Source: FEN-1219 sp963817615 (GTDB lineage Bacteria > Pseudomonadota > Gammaproteobacteria > Steroidobacterales > Rariloculaceae). From it: a stretch of DNA of 64,000 bases. The DNA is taken from positions 1,798,001 to 1,862,000 of the forward strand of contig CAWFPH010000002.1 in NCBI GenBank assembly GCA_963817615.1, given 5' to 3'. Position numbers and translations under genes: made by a program. A model generated the notes under the pieces. It was not told the origin of the DNA and searched no databases. It saw nothing but the letters and a program-made list of their open reading frames with translations. How positions within the stretch are numbered: the stretch's first letter is position 1; each line of letters opens with the position of its first letter. This document shows, one piece after another, positions 1-8,908 of the stretch.

Positions 1-603
1 TTGAGCGAGCTCGAGAAGCGCAAGTATCTCGAGATTGCGCTTGCTCAGAGCGCGAGGGTCGGCCGGCTCGCGGCTGAGCTGTTCGAGCTTGCACGGCTCG
101 AGCACGACGGGCTGAAGGTCGACGAGGAGTCGTTCTCGCTCGTCGATCTCGTGCAAGACGTGCTCCAGAATCTCGTTCTGCTCGCAGCCGCCAAACGGCA
201 ACGTCTCGTGGCGGACGTTGCCGAGCATGTGCCGAACGTCGTCGCGTCGTTGCCGCTGATCGAGCGCGCTCTGACGAACTTGCTCGACAATGCGATTCGC
301 CACACGCCGGAGGGCAGCGAGATTCGCATCTCGATTCGCCGCGTCGGTGAAGGCGTAGAAGTTACCGTCCGCGACGATGGCCCCGGCATTCCGCCCGAGC
401 TCCGCGAGACACTGCTCCGCCGTGGGTCGCCCTTGACGGACAAGGGTCGCAGCGCTGCGCAGGGCGGGCTCGGGCTGCTGATCGTGCAACGGATACTCGA
501 CCTGCATGCGAGCGGCGTCGAGCTGCTCGCTACGGAGCGCGGTGCGGCGTTTCGTTTCGCGCTGCGTACACGAGCGACATCACAGGGTACACTCGGCGGA
601 TGA
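1..603 (+). CDS. Sensor histidine kinase, C-terminal part (5' truncated by window)
   Basis: This is the catalytic end of a two-component sensor kinase, which would autophosphorylate and pass phosphate to a response regulator outside the window. The first ~30 residues look like the second helix of a HisKA dimerisation domain (RVGRLAAELFELARLE), so the phospho-acceptor His and any sensor region lie upstream of base 1. The HATPase_c domain follows: N box LTNLLDNAIRHTP, G1 box DDGPGIPPE and G2 box GGLGLLIVQRI. A TTG codon happens to sit at base 1 but is unlikely to be the true start. The stop overlaps the next gene's start by 4 bp (ATGA), which suggests co-transcription with the transporter. Confidence 0.9.
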   Translation: MSELEKRKYLEIALAQSARVGRLAAELFELARLEHDGLKVDEESFSLVDLVQDVLQNLVLLAAAKRQRLVADVAEHVPNVVASLPLIERALTNLLDNAIRHTPEGSEIRISIRRVGEGVEVTVRDDGPGIPPELRETLLRRGSPLTDKGRSAAQGGLGLLIVQRILDLHASGVELLATERGAAFRFALRTRATSQGTLGG

Positions 604-1886
604 GCATCGCGGTGGGGGAGAGCGCGCGCGAGCCCGGCGCGCCCGCGTGGTCGATACGGCGCGTCGTCACGGCGGCCGTGATCGGCAACGTTCTCGAGTG
701 GTACGACTTCGCCGTCTACGGCTTCTTCGCGCCGATCCTCGCCGCGCAATTCTTCCCGTCGGGCGACCGCGTGGTGTCGCTGCTCGCGGCGTTCGGCGCA
801 TTTGCGGTCGGATTCTTGATGCGCCCGGTCGGTGCGGCGCTCTTCGGCCACGTCGGCGATCGCTACGGCCGTGCGCGCGCGCTGCTGTTGTCGATCGCGA
901 TGATGGCGATCCCGACCGTTGCGATGGGGCTGTTGCCGACCTACGCGACGATCGGTATCGCGTCGTCGTTCCTGATCGTGATTCTGCGGATGTTCCAGGG
1001 CATGGCCGTCGGCGGCGAGTTCACGGCGTCGATCGTGTTCCTGGCCGAGAACTCGCCCGCGCGGCGGCGCGGCTTCTTCGCGAGCTTCGCGATGTTCGGT
1101 GCCACCGCCGGCACGATGCTCGGCTCGGCCGTCGGCGGCGCGCTGAGCAACGCGCTCACGCCCGAGCAGCTCTCGGCGTGGGGTTGGCGCGCGGCGTTCG
1201 CCTCCGGCATCGTCGTCGCAATCGTCGGCGTCGTGCTGCGGCGCAACATGCTCGATTCGCCCGCGCAGCCGCCGTCGGTCTCCCCGCTCAAGCTCGCGTA
1301 TCGTCATCACCGGCTCGCCGTGCTGCGCGTGTTCGCGCTCAACATGGGCACCGCGACCACGTACTACATCCTGTTCGTGTACGCGGCGAGCTGGGTGGCC
1401 GATAAGACGCCGCTCGCGCGCTCGGCAGCGCTCGATATCACGACGCTCTCGATCCTCACGTTCCTCGTCGTGCTGCCGATCGCGGCGTGGACCTCCGACC
1501 GCATCGGACGAAAGCCCGTGATGCTGACCGGCATGGCTGGGTGCCTCGTGCTCGCGGTGCCGCTTGCGACGGCGATGAACGGCACGAGCGCGGTGCCGAT
1601 CGCGGCGGCGCAGGCGGGCTTCGCCGCGCTGCTCGCGCTGTCGATGGCGCCGATCCCGGCTGCCATGTCCGAGCTGTTTCCGCGCGGCGTGCGCGTGAGC
1701 GCGGTGAGCGTGGGCTACGGGCTCGCTTATGCGCTCTTCGGCGGCACCGCACCGGTCGTCGCGGTCTGGCTCATCGCGCGCAGCGGCAGCGACACCGCGT
1801 TCGCCTGGTACATCGTAGGCGTGACCGTCGTCTCGCTCGCGGTCGCCTCGGGTCTGCGCGACCGGCACGGCGAGACGCTCGATTGA
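600..1886 (+). CDS. MFS transporter, metabolite:H+ symporter (MHS/ProP-like) family
   Basis: A 428-residue polytopic inner-membrane carrier with about 12 hydrophobic segments. The N-terminal EWYDFAVYGFFAPI segment and the loop 2-3 signature GDRYGRARALLLS, with a related DRIGRKP repeat in loop 8-9, are typical of the MHS family, whose members import small organic acids, betaines or osmolytes with protons. The substrate cannot be read from sequence. Its ATG overlaps the stop of the kinase fragment by 4 bp, so it may be part of a signalling-transport operon. Confidence 0.88.
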   Translation: MSIAVGESAREPGAPAWSIRRVVTAAVIGNVLEWYDFAVYGFFAPILAAQFFPSGDRVVSLLAAFGAFAVGFLMRPVGAALFGHVGDRYGRARALLLSIAMMAIPTVAMGLLPTYATIGIASSFLIVILRMFQGMAVGGEFTASIVFLAENSPARRRGFFASFAMFGATAGTMLGSAVGGALSNALTPEQLSAWGWRAAFASGIVVAIVGVVLRRNMLDSPAQPPSVSPLKLAYRHHRLAVLRVFALNMGTATTYYILFVYAASWVADKTPLARSAALDITTLSILTFLVVLPIAAWTSDRIGRKPVMLTGMAGCLVLAVPLATAMNGTSAVPIAAAQAGFAALLALSMAPIPAAMSELFPRGVRVSAVSVGYGLAYALFGGTAPVVAVWLIARSGSDTAFAWYIVGVTVVSLAVASGLRDRHGETLD

Positions 1887-2016
1887 CTTGCGCTCGGGGA
1901 ACGGCGCGCTCGTGAACGAAGCGTTCGCCTGGTACGACAAGTACCTCGCCAAAGCGGATTCACGCTCCGACGCGTGTTGCAGCCGATGACTCGCCGCGCA
2001 AAGAGTGCGGTTCGGC

Positions 2017-2022
2017 TATAGT
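2017..2022 (+). promoter_or_regulatory. Possible -10 element upstream of CMD-like gene
   Basis: TATAGT lies about 20 bases before the ATG at 2043 in an otherwise GC-rich spacer. No convincing -35 sits 16-18 bases upstream, so this is only a candidate. Confidence 0.3.
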
Positions 2023-2042
2023 CCGAGCGTAGCCTTCCTTCG

Positions 2043-3251
2043 ATGCCGGAAACCATGAATACGCTCCGCCGTCCGCACTATTTGCCGGAGATTCTTTTGC
2101 TTGCCGCCGCCGCGCTCGCGTCGTTCGGCGTCGCCGCGGCTCCGCGCTTCGCGCCTCGCACGGCGGCCGAGCTCGACGAAGCGCAACGCGCGCTGATCGC
2201 GCAGTTCGCTCCGCTCGGGATGCGCAACGCCGTCGCGACCTACGTGCGCTACCCCGCGCTCGCGAGCGCGATGCTGCCGTATACCGAGTTCCTGTTGACG
2301 AAGTCGACGCTGCCCGCACGCGATCGTGAGCTGCTCTGGCTGCGGACGGCGTGGCTCGCGCGCTCCGACTATCTTTGGGCGAACCGCGCGCCGGCCGCGC
2401 GCAGGGCAGGGTTGAGCGATGCCGAGCTCACGCGCATCGCGCTCGGGCCCGACGCACCGGGCTGGCAGCCGTTCGACGCGGCGCTGCTGCGCGCGGCCGA
2501 CGAGCTGCACGTGGACGCGTTCGTGAGCGATGCAACGTGGATCGTGCTCGCGAAACGCTACGACGCCAACCAGCTCACGGATCTCCTCTACGGCGTCGGC
2601 GAGATCACGATGCACGCCGCGTTCGCGCGGACGCTGCGCATCGAGGTCGAGCCCGAGCTCGCGGACCGATTGCCGGCCGGCATCGCCTACGCGCCGGCCG
2701 CGCGGCAGACGAACCTGCGCCTCATCGGCAAAGCGCCGCGCATCGAGCCGGCTGCGCCGCCGGGCCCCGGTCTCGCGGGCGCGAACGTGTTCCGCACGTT
2801 CGCACGCAACCCGCCGGCCGACGCGCTGCGCAACGCCGTCGGCAAGCACGTCCGCGACGAGACGTCGCTCACGCCGCGTAACCGCGAGCTCGTGATCATG
2901 CGCGTAGGTGTGCTTTGCCGGTCGGAGTACGAATGGGCCGCGCACTCGCGCATCGGGCGGCGCGCCGGCATGAGCGACGCCGACGTCGAACGGATCATCG
3001 CGGGTCCGACCGCACGCGGCGGCAACGCGCTCGAGACGGCGCTGCTGCGCTCGGCGGACGAGCTCTACCGCGACGACACGGTGAGCGACGCGACATGGGA
3101 CGCGCTCGCGAAGGACCTTTCGGAGCAGCAGCTGCTCGACGTGCTGTTCACGTTCGGCGCGTTCCGCAGCGCAACGTACGCGATCAACAGCGCGGGCGTG
3201 CAGCTCGATGCGAACATGGCCGATTCGCGGTTTCCCCCCTCGCTGCGTTGA
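2043..3251 (+). CDS. Secreted tandem carboxymuconolactone decarboxylase-like (AhpD-like) protein
   Basis: A 402-residue protein with a probable N-terminal signal peptide (hydrophobic LLLAAAALASFGVAAAP) and two copies of a CMD/AhpD-like helical domain. Copy 1 contains RELLWLRTAWLARSDYLW near residue 95 and copy 2 RELVIMRVGVLCRSEYEW near residue 280, each followed by a GLSDAELTRI/GMSDADVERI-type helix. The copies lie about 185 residues apart and look like an internal duplication. No CxxC of AhpD peroxidase type is visible; copy 2 has one Cys and copy 1 has none there, so peroxidase chemistry is doubtful. A second ATG at 2055 would also keep the signal peptide. Substrate unknown. Confidence 0.8.
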   Translation: MPETMNTLRRPHYLPEILLLAAAALASFGVAAAPRFAPRTAAELDEAQRALIAQFAPLGMRNAVATYVRYPALASAMLPYTEFLLTKSTLPARDRELLWLRTAWLARSDYLWANRAPAARRAGLSDAELTRIALGPDAPGWQPFDAALLRAADELHVDAFVSDATWIVLAKRYDANQLTDLLYGVGEITMHAAFARTLRIEVEPELADRLPAGIAYAPAARQTNLRLIGKAPRIEPAAPPGPGLAGANVFRTFARNPPADALRNAVGKHVRDETSLTPRNRELVIMRVGVLCRSEYEWAAHSRIGRRAGMSDADVERIIAGPTARGGNALETALLRSADELYRDDTVSDATWDALAKDLSEQQLLDVLFTFGAFRSATYAINSAGVQLDANMADSRFPPSLR

Positions 3252-3418
3252 GAGGCCCTGGGCCGCGCACGCACGGCGCGCGCCTCGACCGCATGAGCTT
3301 CGCCGTTTTCGGCGCGCTGCTCACGGCGGGCGCGACGGGTTCCTGAAGCGGGATCGCCGGTCTAGACTTCGGACATGCGAATGCAAACGTTTCGCGGCAG
3401 AGATCGCGGGCGAACCCG

Positions 3419-5791
3419 ATGCGGGGCGCTACGGCTATGTCGAGCAGACGTACGGGTCCGTCGCTCGCGACGCTCGACGACCTGCCGCGCGAAACGCTCG
3501 CCGAAGCGCCGGTTCGGTTCATGAACGGGCACGCCGGCGTTTCGCCGGCTCTGGGCTTGTGCCTCGGGCTCGCGCTCGCCGCCGGCCTGCCGCCGGCCGC
3601 CGCGGGCGTGCCGCCGGACCTGTCCGACGGGCAAATCGAAGCGCTGCTCGCGCGGATGACGTTGGCGGAGAAGGCCGGCCAACTCACGCTCTATGGGGAC
3701 GAGATCCGCCCCGCGAACCCGCGCGTCAATCCCGACGTCAATCGGCGCCGCGCCGACGAGCTGCTCGCCGAGGTGCGCGCCGGCCGGGTCGGCGCGCTGT
3801 TCAACGGCTCGGGAGCGGCGGGCGGTCGCGCGATACAACGCGTTGCGGTCGAAGAGTCGCGTATGAAGATTCCGCTGCTCTTCGCCGGCGACGTGATTCA
3901 CGGTTTCCGCACCGTCTTCCCGATTCCCCTGGGAGAAGCGGCGAGCTTCGAGCCCGAGCTTGCGGAGCGGACCGCGCGCGTGGCGGCCGTCGAGGCCACG
4001 GCGAGCGGACTCGATTGGAACTTCGCGCCGATGGTCGACATCGCGCGCGACCAGCGTTGGGGCCGCGTGGCCGAAGGTGCGGGCGAGGACGTCTATCTCG
4101 GCAAGCTGTTCGCGGCCGCGCGCGTGCGCGGCTTTCAGGGCGGCTCGCTCGCGAACGAGGACTCGATGCTGGCCACGCCGAAGCACTTCGCGGCGTATGG
4201 CGCCGTGAGCGGCGGCATGGACTACAACTCCGTGGAGATCTCGGGCCAAACGCTGCGCGAGGTGCACCTGCCGCCGTTCAAGGCCGCGTTCGACGCCGGC
4301 GCGCTCGTGACGATGAGCGCGTTCAACGACGTGAACGGCGTGCCGGCGAGCGCGAATCGCGAGCTGCTCACGACGATCCTTCGCGGCGAGTGGGGGTTCA
4401 CGGGATTCGTCGTTTCGGACTACGGCGCGGACTTGGAGCTCGTCGCGCACGGTTATGCGGCAAGTCCCCGCGAGGCCGCGAAACGGGCGTTTCTCGCCGG
4501 CGTCGACGTCAGCATGCAGAGCGGGTTGTACAGCAAGTACCTGCCAGGGCTCGTGCAGTCCGGTGAAGTGCCGATGGCCGCGCTCGACGACGCCGTGCGC
4601 CGCGTGCTGCAAATCAAGAAGGCCCTCGGGCTTTTCGACGATCCCTATCGCTCGCTCGACCCCAAGGTCGAGCAGGCGGACCTCGATCGAGCGCAGCATC
4701 GCGCGCTCGCGCGCGAGGCGGCGCGGCGCTCCATCGTGATGCTGCGCAACGAGGACGACATTTTGCCGCTCGCGAAGTCGGCCAAGATCGCGCTGATCGG
4801 TCCGTTCGCAGCGGATCGCGAGCAGTTGAACGGACCGTGGACGCTGTTCGCCGATTCACGCGAAGGCGTCACGCTCGCGGACGGCATCGCGGCCGCGCTC
4901 GACGACCCGGCGCAGCTCGCGGTGGTGGCAGGCTCGGGCTTCGAGCAGCCGATCGCAGGCGGCATCGCGGCGGCCGTGCGGGCGGCGCATGCGGCGGACG
5001 TCGTGCTGCTTGCAATCGGCGAGACCGCGGACATGTCCGGAGAGGCGGAGTCGCGTACCGAGATCGTCGTGCCCGCCGCGCAGCAGGCGTTGGCCGAGGC
5101 CGTGGCGGCGACGGGCAAGCCGGTCGTCGTGCTGCTGCGCAATGGTCGAGCGCTCGCGCTGCACGGCGCGGTGCGCGCCGCGAACGCGCTCTTGGTCACC
5201 TGGTTTCTCGGCACCGAGACCGGCCATGCCGTCGCGGACGTGCTATTCGGCGACTACAACCCGTCCGGGCACCTGCCGGTGAGCTTCCCGATCGAATCCG
5301 GCCAGGAGCCGTACTACTACAACCACAAGTCCACGGGCCGCCCGTTCGTCGACGGCGGAGATCCTGCGTTCAGGGCGCGCTATCGCGAGGCCGCGAACGA
5401 GGCGTTGTATCCGTTCGGCTATGGGCTGAGCTACTCGACGTTCGAATACGGACCGGTGACGCTGAGCTCGCCGAGGCTTTCTTGGGACGGCTCGATCACC
5501 GTCAGCGCGCGCATCACGAACACGGGCATGCGCGCCGGCGAGGCCGTGCCGCAGCTCTACGTTCGCGATCGGGTCGCGAGCATCACCCGACCCGTGCGCG
5601 AGCTCAAGGCGTTCAGGAAGATCGCGCTCGAGGCCGGCGCGAGCGCAGAAGTCGCTTTCACGCTCACGCGCCAGGATTTGCAGTTCGTCGGCGCGGACCT
5701 GCGCTGGATCGCGGAGCCCGGTGCATTCGACGTCTGGATTGCGGCGTCGTCCGCCGCGGGGACGAGCACATCGTTCGAGCTGGCGCGCTGA
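3419..5791 (+). CDS. Glycoside hydrolase family 3 beta-glucosidase-like (BglX type)
   Basis: A 790-residue exported beta-glycosidase of the GH3 three-domain type. The TIM-barrel half carries DWNFAPMVDIARDQRWGR near residue 200 and KHF near 255, with the catalytic Asp in VVSDYGAD near 334. The alpha/beta sandwich domain has GEAESRTEI as a candidate acid/base loop, and a fibronectin III-like domain closes the protein (about 690-785). In-frame starts exist at 3419, 3437 and 3521; the hydrophobic signal-like stretch begins right after the ATG at 3521, so a 756-residue product from 3521 is quite possible. It likely releases glucose or a similar sugar from beta-linked oligosaccharides in the periplasm. 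No transporter or sugar regulator adjoins it. Confidence 0.9.
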   Translation: MRGATAMSSRRTGPSLATLDDLPRETLAEAPVRFMNGHAGVSPALGLCLGLALAAGLPPAAAGVPPDLSDGQIEALLARMTLAEKAGQLTLYGDEIRPANPRVNPDVNRRRADELLAEVRAGRVGALFNGSGAAGGRAIQRVAVEESRMKIPLLFAGDVIHGFRTVFPIPLGEAASFEPELAERTARVAAVEATASGLDWNFAPMVDIARDQRWGRVAEGAGEDVYLGKLFAAARVRGFQGGSLANEDSMLATPKHFAAYGAVSGGMDYNSVEISGQTLREVHLPPFKAAFDAGALVTMSAFNDVNGVPASANRELLTTILRGEWGFTGFVVSDYGADLELVAHGYAASPREAAKRAFLAGVDVSMQSGLYSKYLPGLVQSGEVPMAALDDAVRRVLQIKKALGLFDDPYRSLDPKVEQADLDRAQHRALAREAARRSIVMLRNEDDILPLAKSAKIALIGPFAADREQLNGPWTLFADSREGVTLADGIAAALDDPAQLAVVAGSGFEQPIAGGIAAAVRAAHAADVVLLAIGETADMSGEAESRTEIVVPAAQQALAEAVAATGKPVVVLLRNGRALALHGAVRAANALLVTWFLGTETGHAVADVLFGDYNPSGHLPVSFPIESGQEPYYYNHKSTGRPFVDGGDPAFRARYREAANEALYPFGYGLSYSTFEYGPVTLSSPRLSWDGSITVSARITNTGMRAGEAVPQLYVRDRVASITRPVRELKAFRKIALEAGASAEVAFTLTRQDLQFVGADLRWIAEPGAFDVWIAASSAAGTSTSFELAR

Positions 5792-5889
5792 GGTCAATGC
5801 CGGACCGGCGAGATGCACCGTGCCGAACGCCGAAGACGCTGCAGCGACGTAGAGCACCCGGCTGCGTGCGCGCTCGCCACGAAGATGGC

Positions 5890-5895
5890 TACAAT
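5890..5895 (+). promoter_or_regulatory. Possible -10 element (TACAAT)
   Basis: TACAAT, preceded by GGC, sits about 50 bases before the ATG at 5944. No clear -35 accompanies it. Confidence 0.3.
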
Positions 5896-5943
5896 CCGAC
5901 GACGCGCGTCGTTCGCGATCCATCGCCAGTAACGGAGAATTCA

Positions 5944-6684
5944 ATGAAATCATTCGGCGCTCACCGCACCCGCCGCGAAGTCCTGAGGGCCGCCGCTGCG
6001 GCCGGCGTGCTTGGCGTGCTGCCGCTGTCCGGGCCGGTTGCGTTCGCACAAGGCAGCAAGATGAAGATCGGCATGATCGGCTCGGGAAACGTCGGCAGCG
6101 CGCTCGGGCGCGTCTGGGCTCAAGCGGGGCACGCCGTGATGTTCTCGTCGCGCGACCTCGACCACGACAAGAAGCTCGCGGCGGAGGTCGGTGCGAATGC
6201 GCGCGCCGGCACGCCGGAGGAGGCGGCCGCGTTCGCCGACGTGCTCGTCTTCGCCGTGCCGTACAGCGCGCTGCCCGATCTCGGCAAGCGCCTCGGCAGC
6301 TCGCTCGAGGGCAAGGTCGTGATCAACGCGAGCAACCCATTCCCGCAGCGCGACGGTGAGATCGCCGAGCGGGCGCGCGAGAAGGGCGCGGGCCTGATGT
6401 CGGCGGAGCTGCTGCCGGGCGCGCGCATCGTGCGCGCGTTCAATGCGGTCGGCGCGGCACGTATGGGTCAGGCGCACGAGCAGCCGGGACGCATCGGCAT
6501 GCCGATTGCAGGCGATGACAAAGAGGCGATCGATGTTGCGTCGGGCTTGATTCGTGAGATCGGGTTCGAGCCGGTGCTCGTCGGCGGCCTGGCGATGGGC
6601 AAACATTTGCTGCCCGGCACACCGCTCGCCGGCGAGCACACGCCCGCGGAAGTCCGCAAGATTGCCGCGACGCTGCGGCCGTGA
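5944..6684 (+). CDS. Tat-exported NADPH-dependent F420 reductase-like oxidoreductase
   Basis: A 246-residue Rossmann-fold protein. The ATG follows a GGAG-type ribosome site. A twin-arginine leader (TRREVLRAAAAAGVLG) is followed by a cleavage-like AFAQG, then the dinucleotide-binding motif IGMIGSGNVGSALG near residue 42 and the VINASNPFPQRDGE and ARIVRAFNAVGA segments typical of the COG2085 / F420-dependent NADP reductase group. Homologues usually move hydride between NADP and F420 or an unknown partner. Export by Tat suggests folding with cofactor before transport. Whether this organism makes F420 is not known, so the substrate is open. Confidence 0.82.
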   Translation: MKSFGAHRTRREVLRAAAAAGVLGVLPLSGPVAFAQGSKMKIGMIGSGNVGSALGRVWAQAGHAVMFSSRDLDHDKKLAAEVGANARAGTPEEAAAFADVLVFAVPYSALPDLGKRLGSSLEGKVVINASNPFPQRDGEIAERAREKGAGLMSAELLPGARIVRAFNAVGAARMGQAHEQPGRIGMPIAGDDKEAIDVASGLIREIGFEPVLVGGLAMGKHLLPGTPLAGEHTPAEVRKIAATLRP

Positions 6685-6739
6685 GCAACGCGTTGGCTCT
6701 ATCTCGAATCACGAATCCGCTTCGGAGGTGAAGCAATCC

Positions 6740-7102
6740 ATGGCGACCCAAGACCGCTGCTGCACGATCGCGCCTTACTTCAAAGTCCACCCCGGCCAAA
6801 TGGAAGCATTCCGCCGGATCGCGGAGCGCTTTGTCGACAAGACGGCGACCGAGCCCAAGTGTCTGTACTACGGTTGGAGCTTTCACGGCGACGACGTGCA
6901 TTGCCGAGAGGGCTACGCGGACGCCGCCGGGCTGCTCGCGCACGTCGAGAACGTCGGCCCGCTCATCGAAGAGGCGACGCAGGTCGCCGACGTCGCCAGG
7001 TTCGAGATTCACGGCCCCGAGACGGAGCTCGCCAAGCTGCGCGAGCCGCTCAAGGCGCTCAACCCGACGTTCTTCACGCTGGAGTACGGGTTCCGGCGCT
7101 GA
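6740..7102 (+). CDS. Antibiotic biosynthesis monooxygenase (ABM)-like small protein
   Basis: A 120-residue ferredoxin-like fold candidate with a strong GGAGGTG ribosome site 9 bases before the ATG. The order strand (APYFKVHPGQMEAFRRIAERF), helix, strand (CLYYGWSFHGDD) and the helix after YADAAGLLAHVENVGP resembles ABM/YgiN-type quinol monooxygenases. Such proteins are cofactor-free dimers acting on quinols or polyketides, but many are uncharacterised. It follows the Rossmann oxidoreductase in the same direction after 55 bases and may share its transcript. Confidence 0.65.
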   Translation: MATQDRCCTIAPYFKVHPGQMEAFRRIAERFVDKTATEPKCLYYGWSFHGDDVHCREGYADAAGLLAHVENVGPLIEEATQVADVARFEIHGPETELAKLREPLKALNPTFFTLEYGFRR

Positions 7103-7160
7103 CGTTGCGACGCCCGGCGATCCGGCGAAGGCGTCCCAGCGCGGCCGAGGAGCGCGGTGC

Positions 7161-7850
7161 TCAGCCGGGGTCCATGCCGAAGCGTCGCTTCGTGTCAGCG
7201 GCGTCCGGTGAGGCGAGGAAATCGAGCAACGCGCGTGCGTCGGCCGGTCTGGCCGAGGCGGTCGCGACCGCCCCCGAGAACGTGGTGATCATCTGGATCG
7301 CGGGCGGTAGCGGACCGAGCACGCGGACGCCTGCGACGTCGCGCAATTCGCTCCACTGCTGGAAACCGAGCTCCGCCGCACCGCTTGCGACGAGCGATGC
7401 GACCGGTGTGCCGGGCGGCGCAACGACGATCCGCTGCCGAACTTCCGCCAAGATGCCCCAGCGCTCGAACGTATGCTCGAGGTGGGCGCCGCTCGGTCCG
7501 GTCGAGTAGCTGAGACTTCGTGCGGCGAGCACCGCGCGCTTCAGCTCTTCTTCCGTCGCGATCGGCGGAATGGGTGCGCCGGCGCGTACCGCGACCGCGG
7601 TCGGCGAGCGCACGAGCGCGTGCGCGCCGGGAAGCGCTTTGCCGGCGGCGATCAGCTTGTCGATGACGTTGCTCGCGAGCACGACCACGTCGATCGCTTC
7701 GCCGCGCTCGACGCGCTTCGCGACGTCGACGCCGCCCGCCGCCTCGGCTGCGACTTCCACGCCGGTCGACTCGCGATACCGAGCCGCGAGGTCGCGTAAG
7801 ACCTCCCGTGTGGCCATCGAGGAGAGCAGCTTCAGCGGATTTTCGGCCAT
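7161..7850 (-). CDS. ModA-like periplasmic binding fold protein lacking a signal peptide
   Basis: A 229-residue type 2 periplasmic-binding-protein fold related to molybdate-binding ModA: LKLLSSMATREVLRDLAARY at the start, DVVVLASNVIDKL, LSYSTGPSGAH and ASGAAELGFQQWSEL in the expected order. The family normally has a 20-30 residue export signal, but here the mature-type sequence starts at residue 5. In frame upstream of the ATG there is a TAA 36 bases away with no alternative start between, so the leaderless form is real for this sequence. No ModB/ModC transporter gene adjoins it. It may act in the cytosol as a ligand sensor or be an orphan. Ligand unknown. Confidence 0.75.
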   Translation of the reverse strand: MAENPLKLLSSMATREVLRDLAARYRESTGVEVAAEAAGGVDVAKRVERGEAIDVVVLASNVIDKLIAAGKALPGAHALVRSPTAVAVRAGAPIPPIATEEELKRAVLAARSLSYSTGPSGAHLEHTFERWGILAEVRQRIVVAPPGTPVASLVASGAAELGFQQWSELRDVAGVRVLGPLPPAIQMITTFSGAVATASARPADARALLDFLASPDAADTKRRFGMDPG

Positions 7851-8048
7851 GCAGTGCGACCTGCTTCGCGCGCGTAAACGCTGATCTTACCGCGCTGTCC
7901 CCGCGTGGGGCGCTGCCTGCTCGACCGCCCGCGACTGATCCGGCTCATTCGTACGGTGCGCTGGCCGTTCGGATCGCCAACGGCGCGCCGCCCGGCGGTG
8001 CGATGCGTGCATCTGGACATCGAATTGAATTCGCCGATACTACCGTGC

Positions 8049-8882
8049 ATGCAAATACATCGGCACGCCGACATCGGCTCATTCGTGGCCCGCGGCATGG
8101 ACTGGCTGCTTCGGAACGAGGCGGAGAACAACGAGCTGATCTCCGTCGCGCAACTGCTGCTCGAGAAGGACAACCCGTTCCACCCGCCCGTCTTCGTCGC
8201 GACCATCGAGCATGAAGGGCGCGTCGTCGGTTGTGCGATGCGGCCGCCGCCCGACCCCTTGATGCTGTCGGCGCTCCCGCCCGCCGCAATGGTGCCGCTC
8301 GTGGAGGAGTTGCGCACGGTCTACGACGACCTACCGGCCGTGATCGGTCCGGCCGACGCGGCGACCCGGTTCGCGCGGCAATGGGTGGGAGCGACGGGCG
8401 GCGATTGGAGGGCAGCCCTCGAGTGCCGCTGGTACTCGCTCAGCCGGGTGGTTTGGCCGAACGAGCCCCCCGCCGGCAAGATCCGGTTGGCCGTCGAAAC
8501 CGACAAGCCGTTCTTGCGCAGTTGGGCCAAAGACTACGGACGCGCCGTCGACACCGACGTGGACGTTTTCGACTTCTTCTCGCGCCGCATCGCCAAGCGG
8601 GCGCTGCACCTATGGGACGACGGCGGTCCACGCTGCGTCGTGGCCGTGTCGGGTCTCACGCCGAACGGGGCGCGTATTTCGGCCGTCTATACGCCTGCAG
8701 AATATCGCCGGCGCGGTTATGCAAGCGCGGCCGTTGCCACCGTGAGCGACGCGCTGGTGCGCCGCGGCGTGCGCTTCTGCCTGTTGTTCGCCGACGCCCA
8801 CAGCCGCGCGACCTGCTCGGTCTACGAGCGGGTCGGCTACCGCTACTTCCGCGACTCGGTCGCGCTGCGGTTCGCGACCTGA
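8049..8882 (+). CDS. GNAT family N-acetyltransferase (paralogue of the gene at 43816-44649)
   Basis: A 277-residue acetyltransferase. The N-terminal half holds a conserved but uncharacterised region (FVATIEHEGRVVGCAMRPPP, LPAVIGPADAATRFARQW) and the C-terminal half the GNAT fold with the acetyl-CoA loop region YRRRGYASAAVATV and a terminal ERVGYRY motif. The ATG at 8049 was chosen because the homologous gene at 43816-44649 begins at the same place and has the same length (277 aa). The frame is open further upstream to a GTG, but that extension has no counterpart in the paralogue. Acceptor substrate unknown. Confidence 0.85.
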   Translation: MQIHRHADIGSFVARGMDWLLRNEAENNELISVAQLLLEKDNPFHPPVFVATIEHEGRVVGCAMRPPPDPLMLSALPPAAMVPLVEELRTVYDDLPAVIGPADAATRFARQWVGATGGDWRAALECRWYSLSRVVWPNEPPAGKIRLAVETDKPFLRSWAKDYGRAVDTDVDVFDFFSRRIAKRALHLWDDGGPRCVVAVSGLTPNGARISAVYTPAEYRRRGYASAAVATVSDALVRRGVRFCLLFADAHSRATCSVYERVGYRYFRDSVALRFAT

Positions 8883-8908
8883 CCGCGATCGAGGGGTTTA
8901 CGGCGCGC

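Noticed and set aside
45..1952. A 635-codon open frame on the reverse strand opposite the kinase and MFS genes
   Set aside because: Arg/His-rich low-complexity translation with no domain; a by-product of GC-biased codons on the other strand. The same applies to long reverse frames such as 48520-50838, 50880-52277 and 57073-58338.
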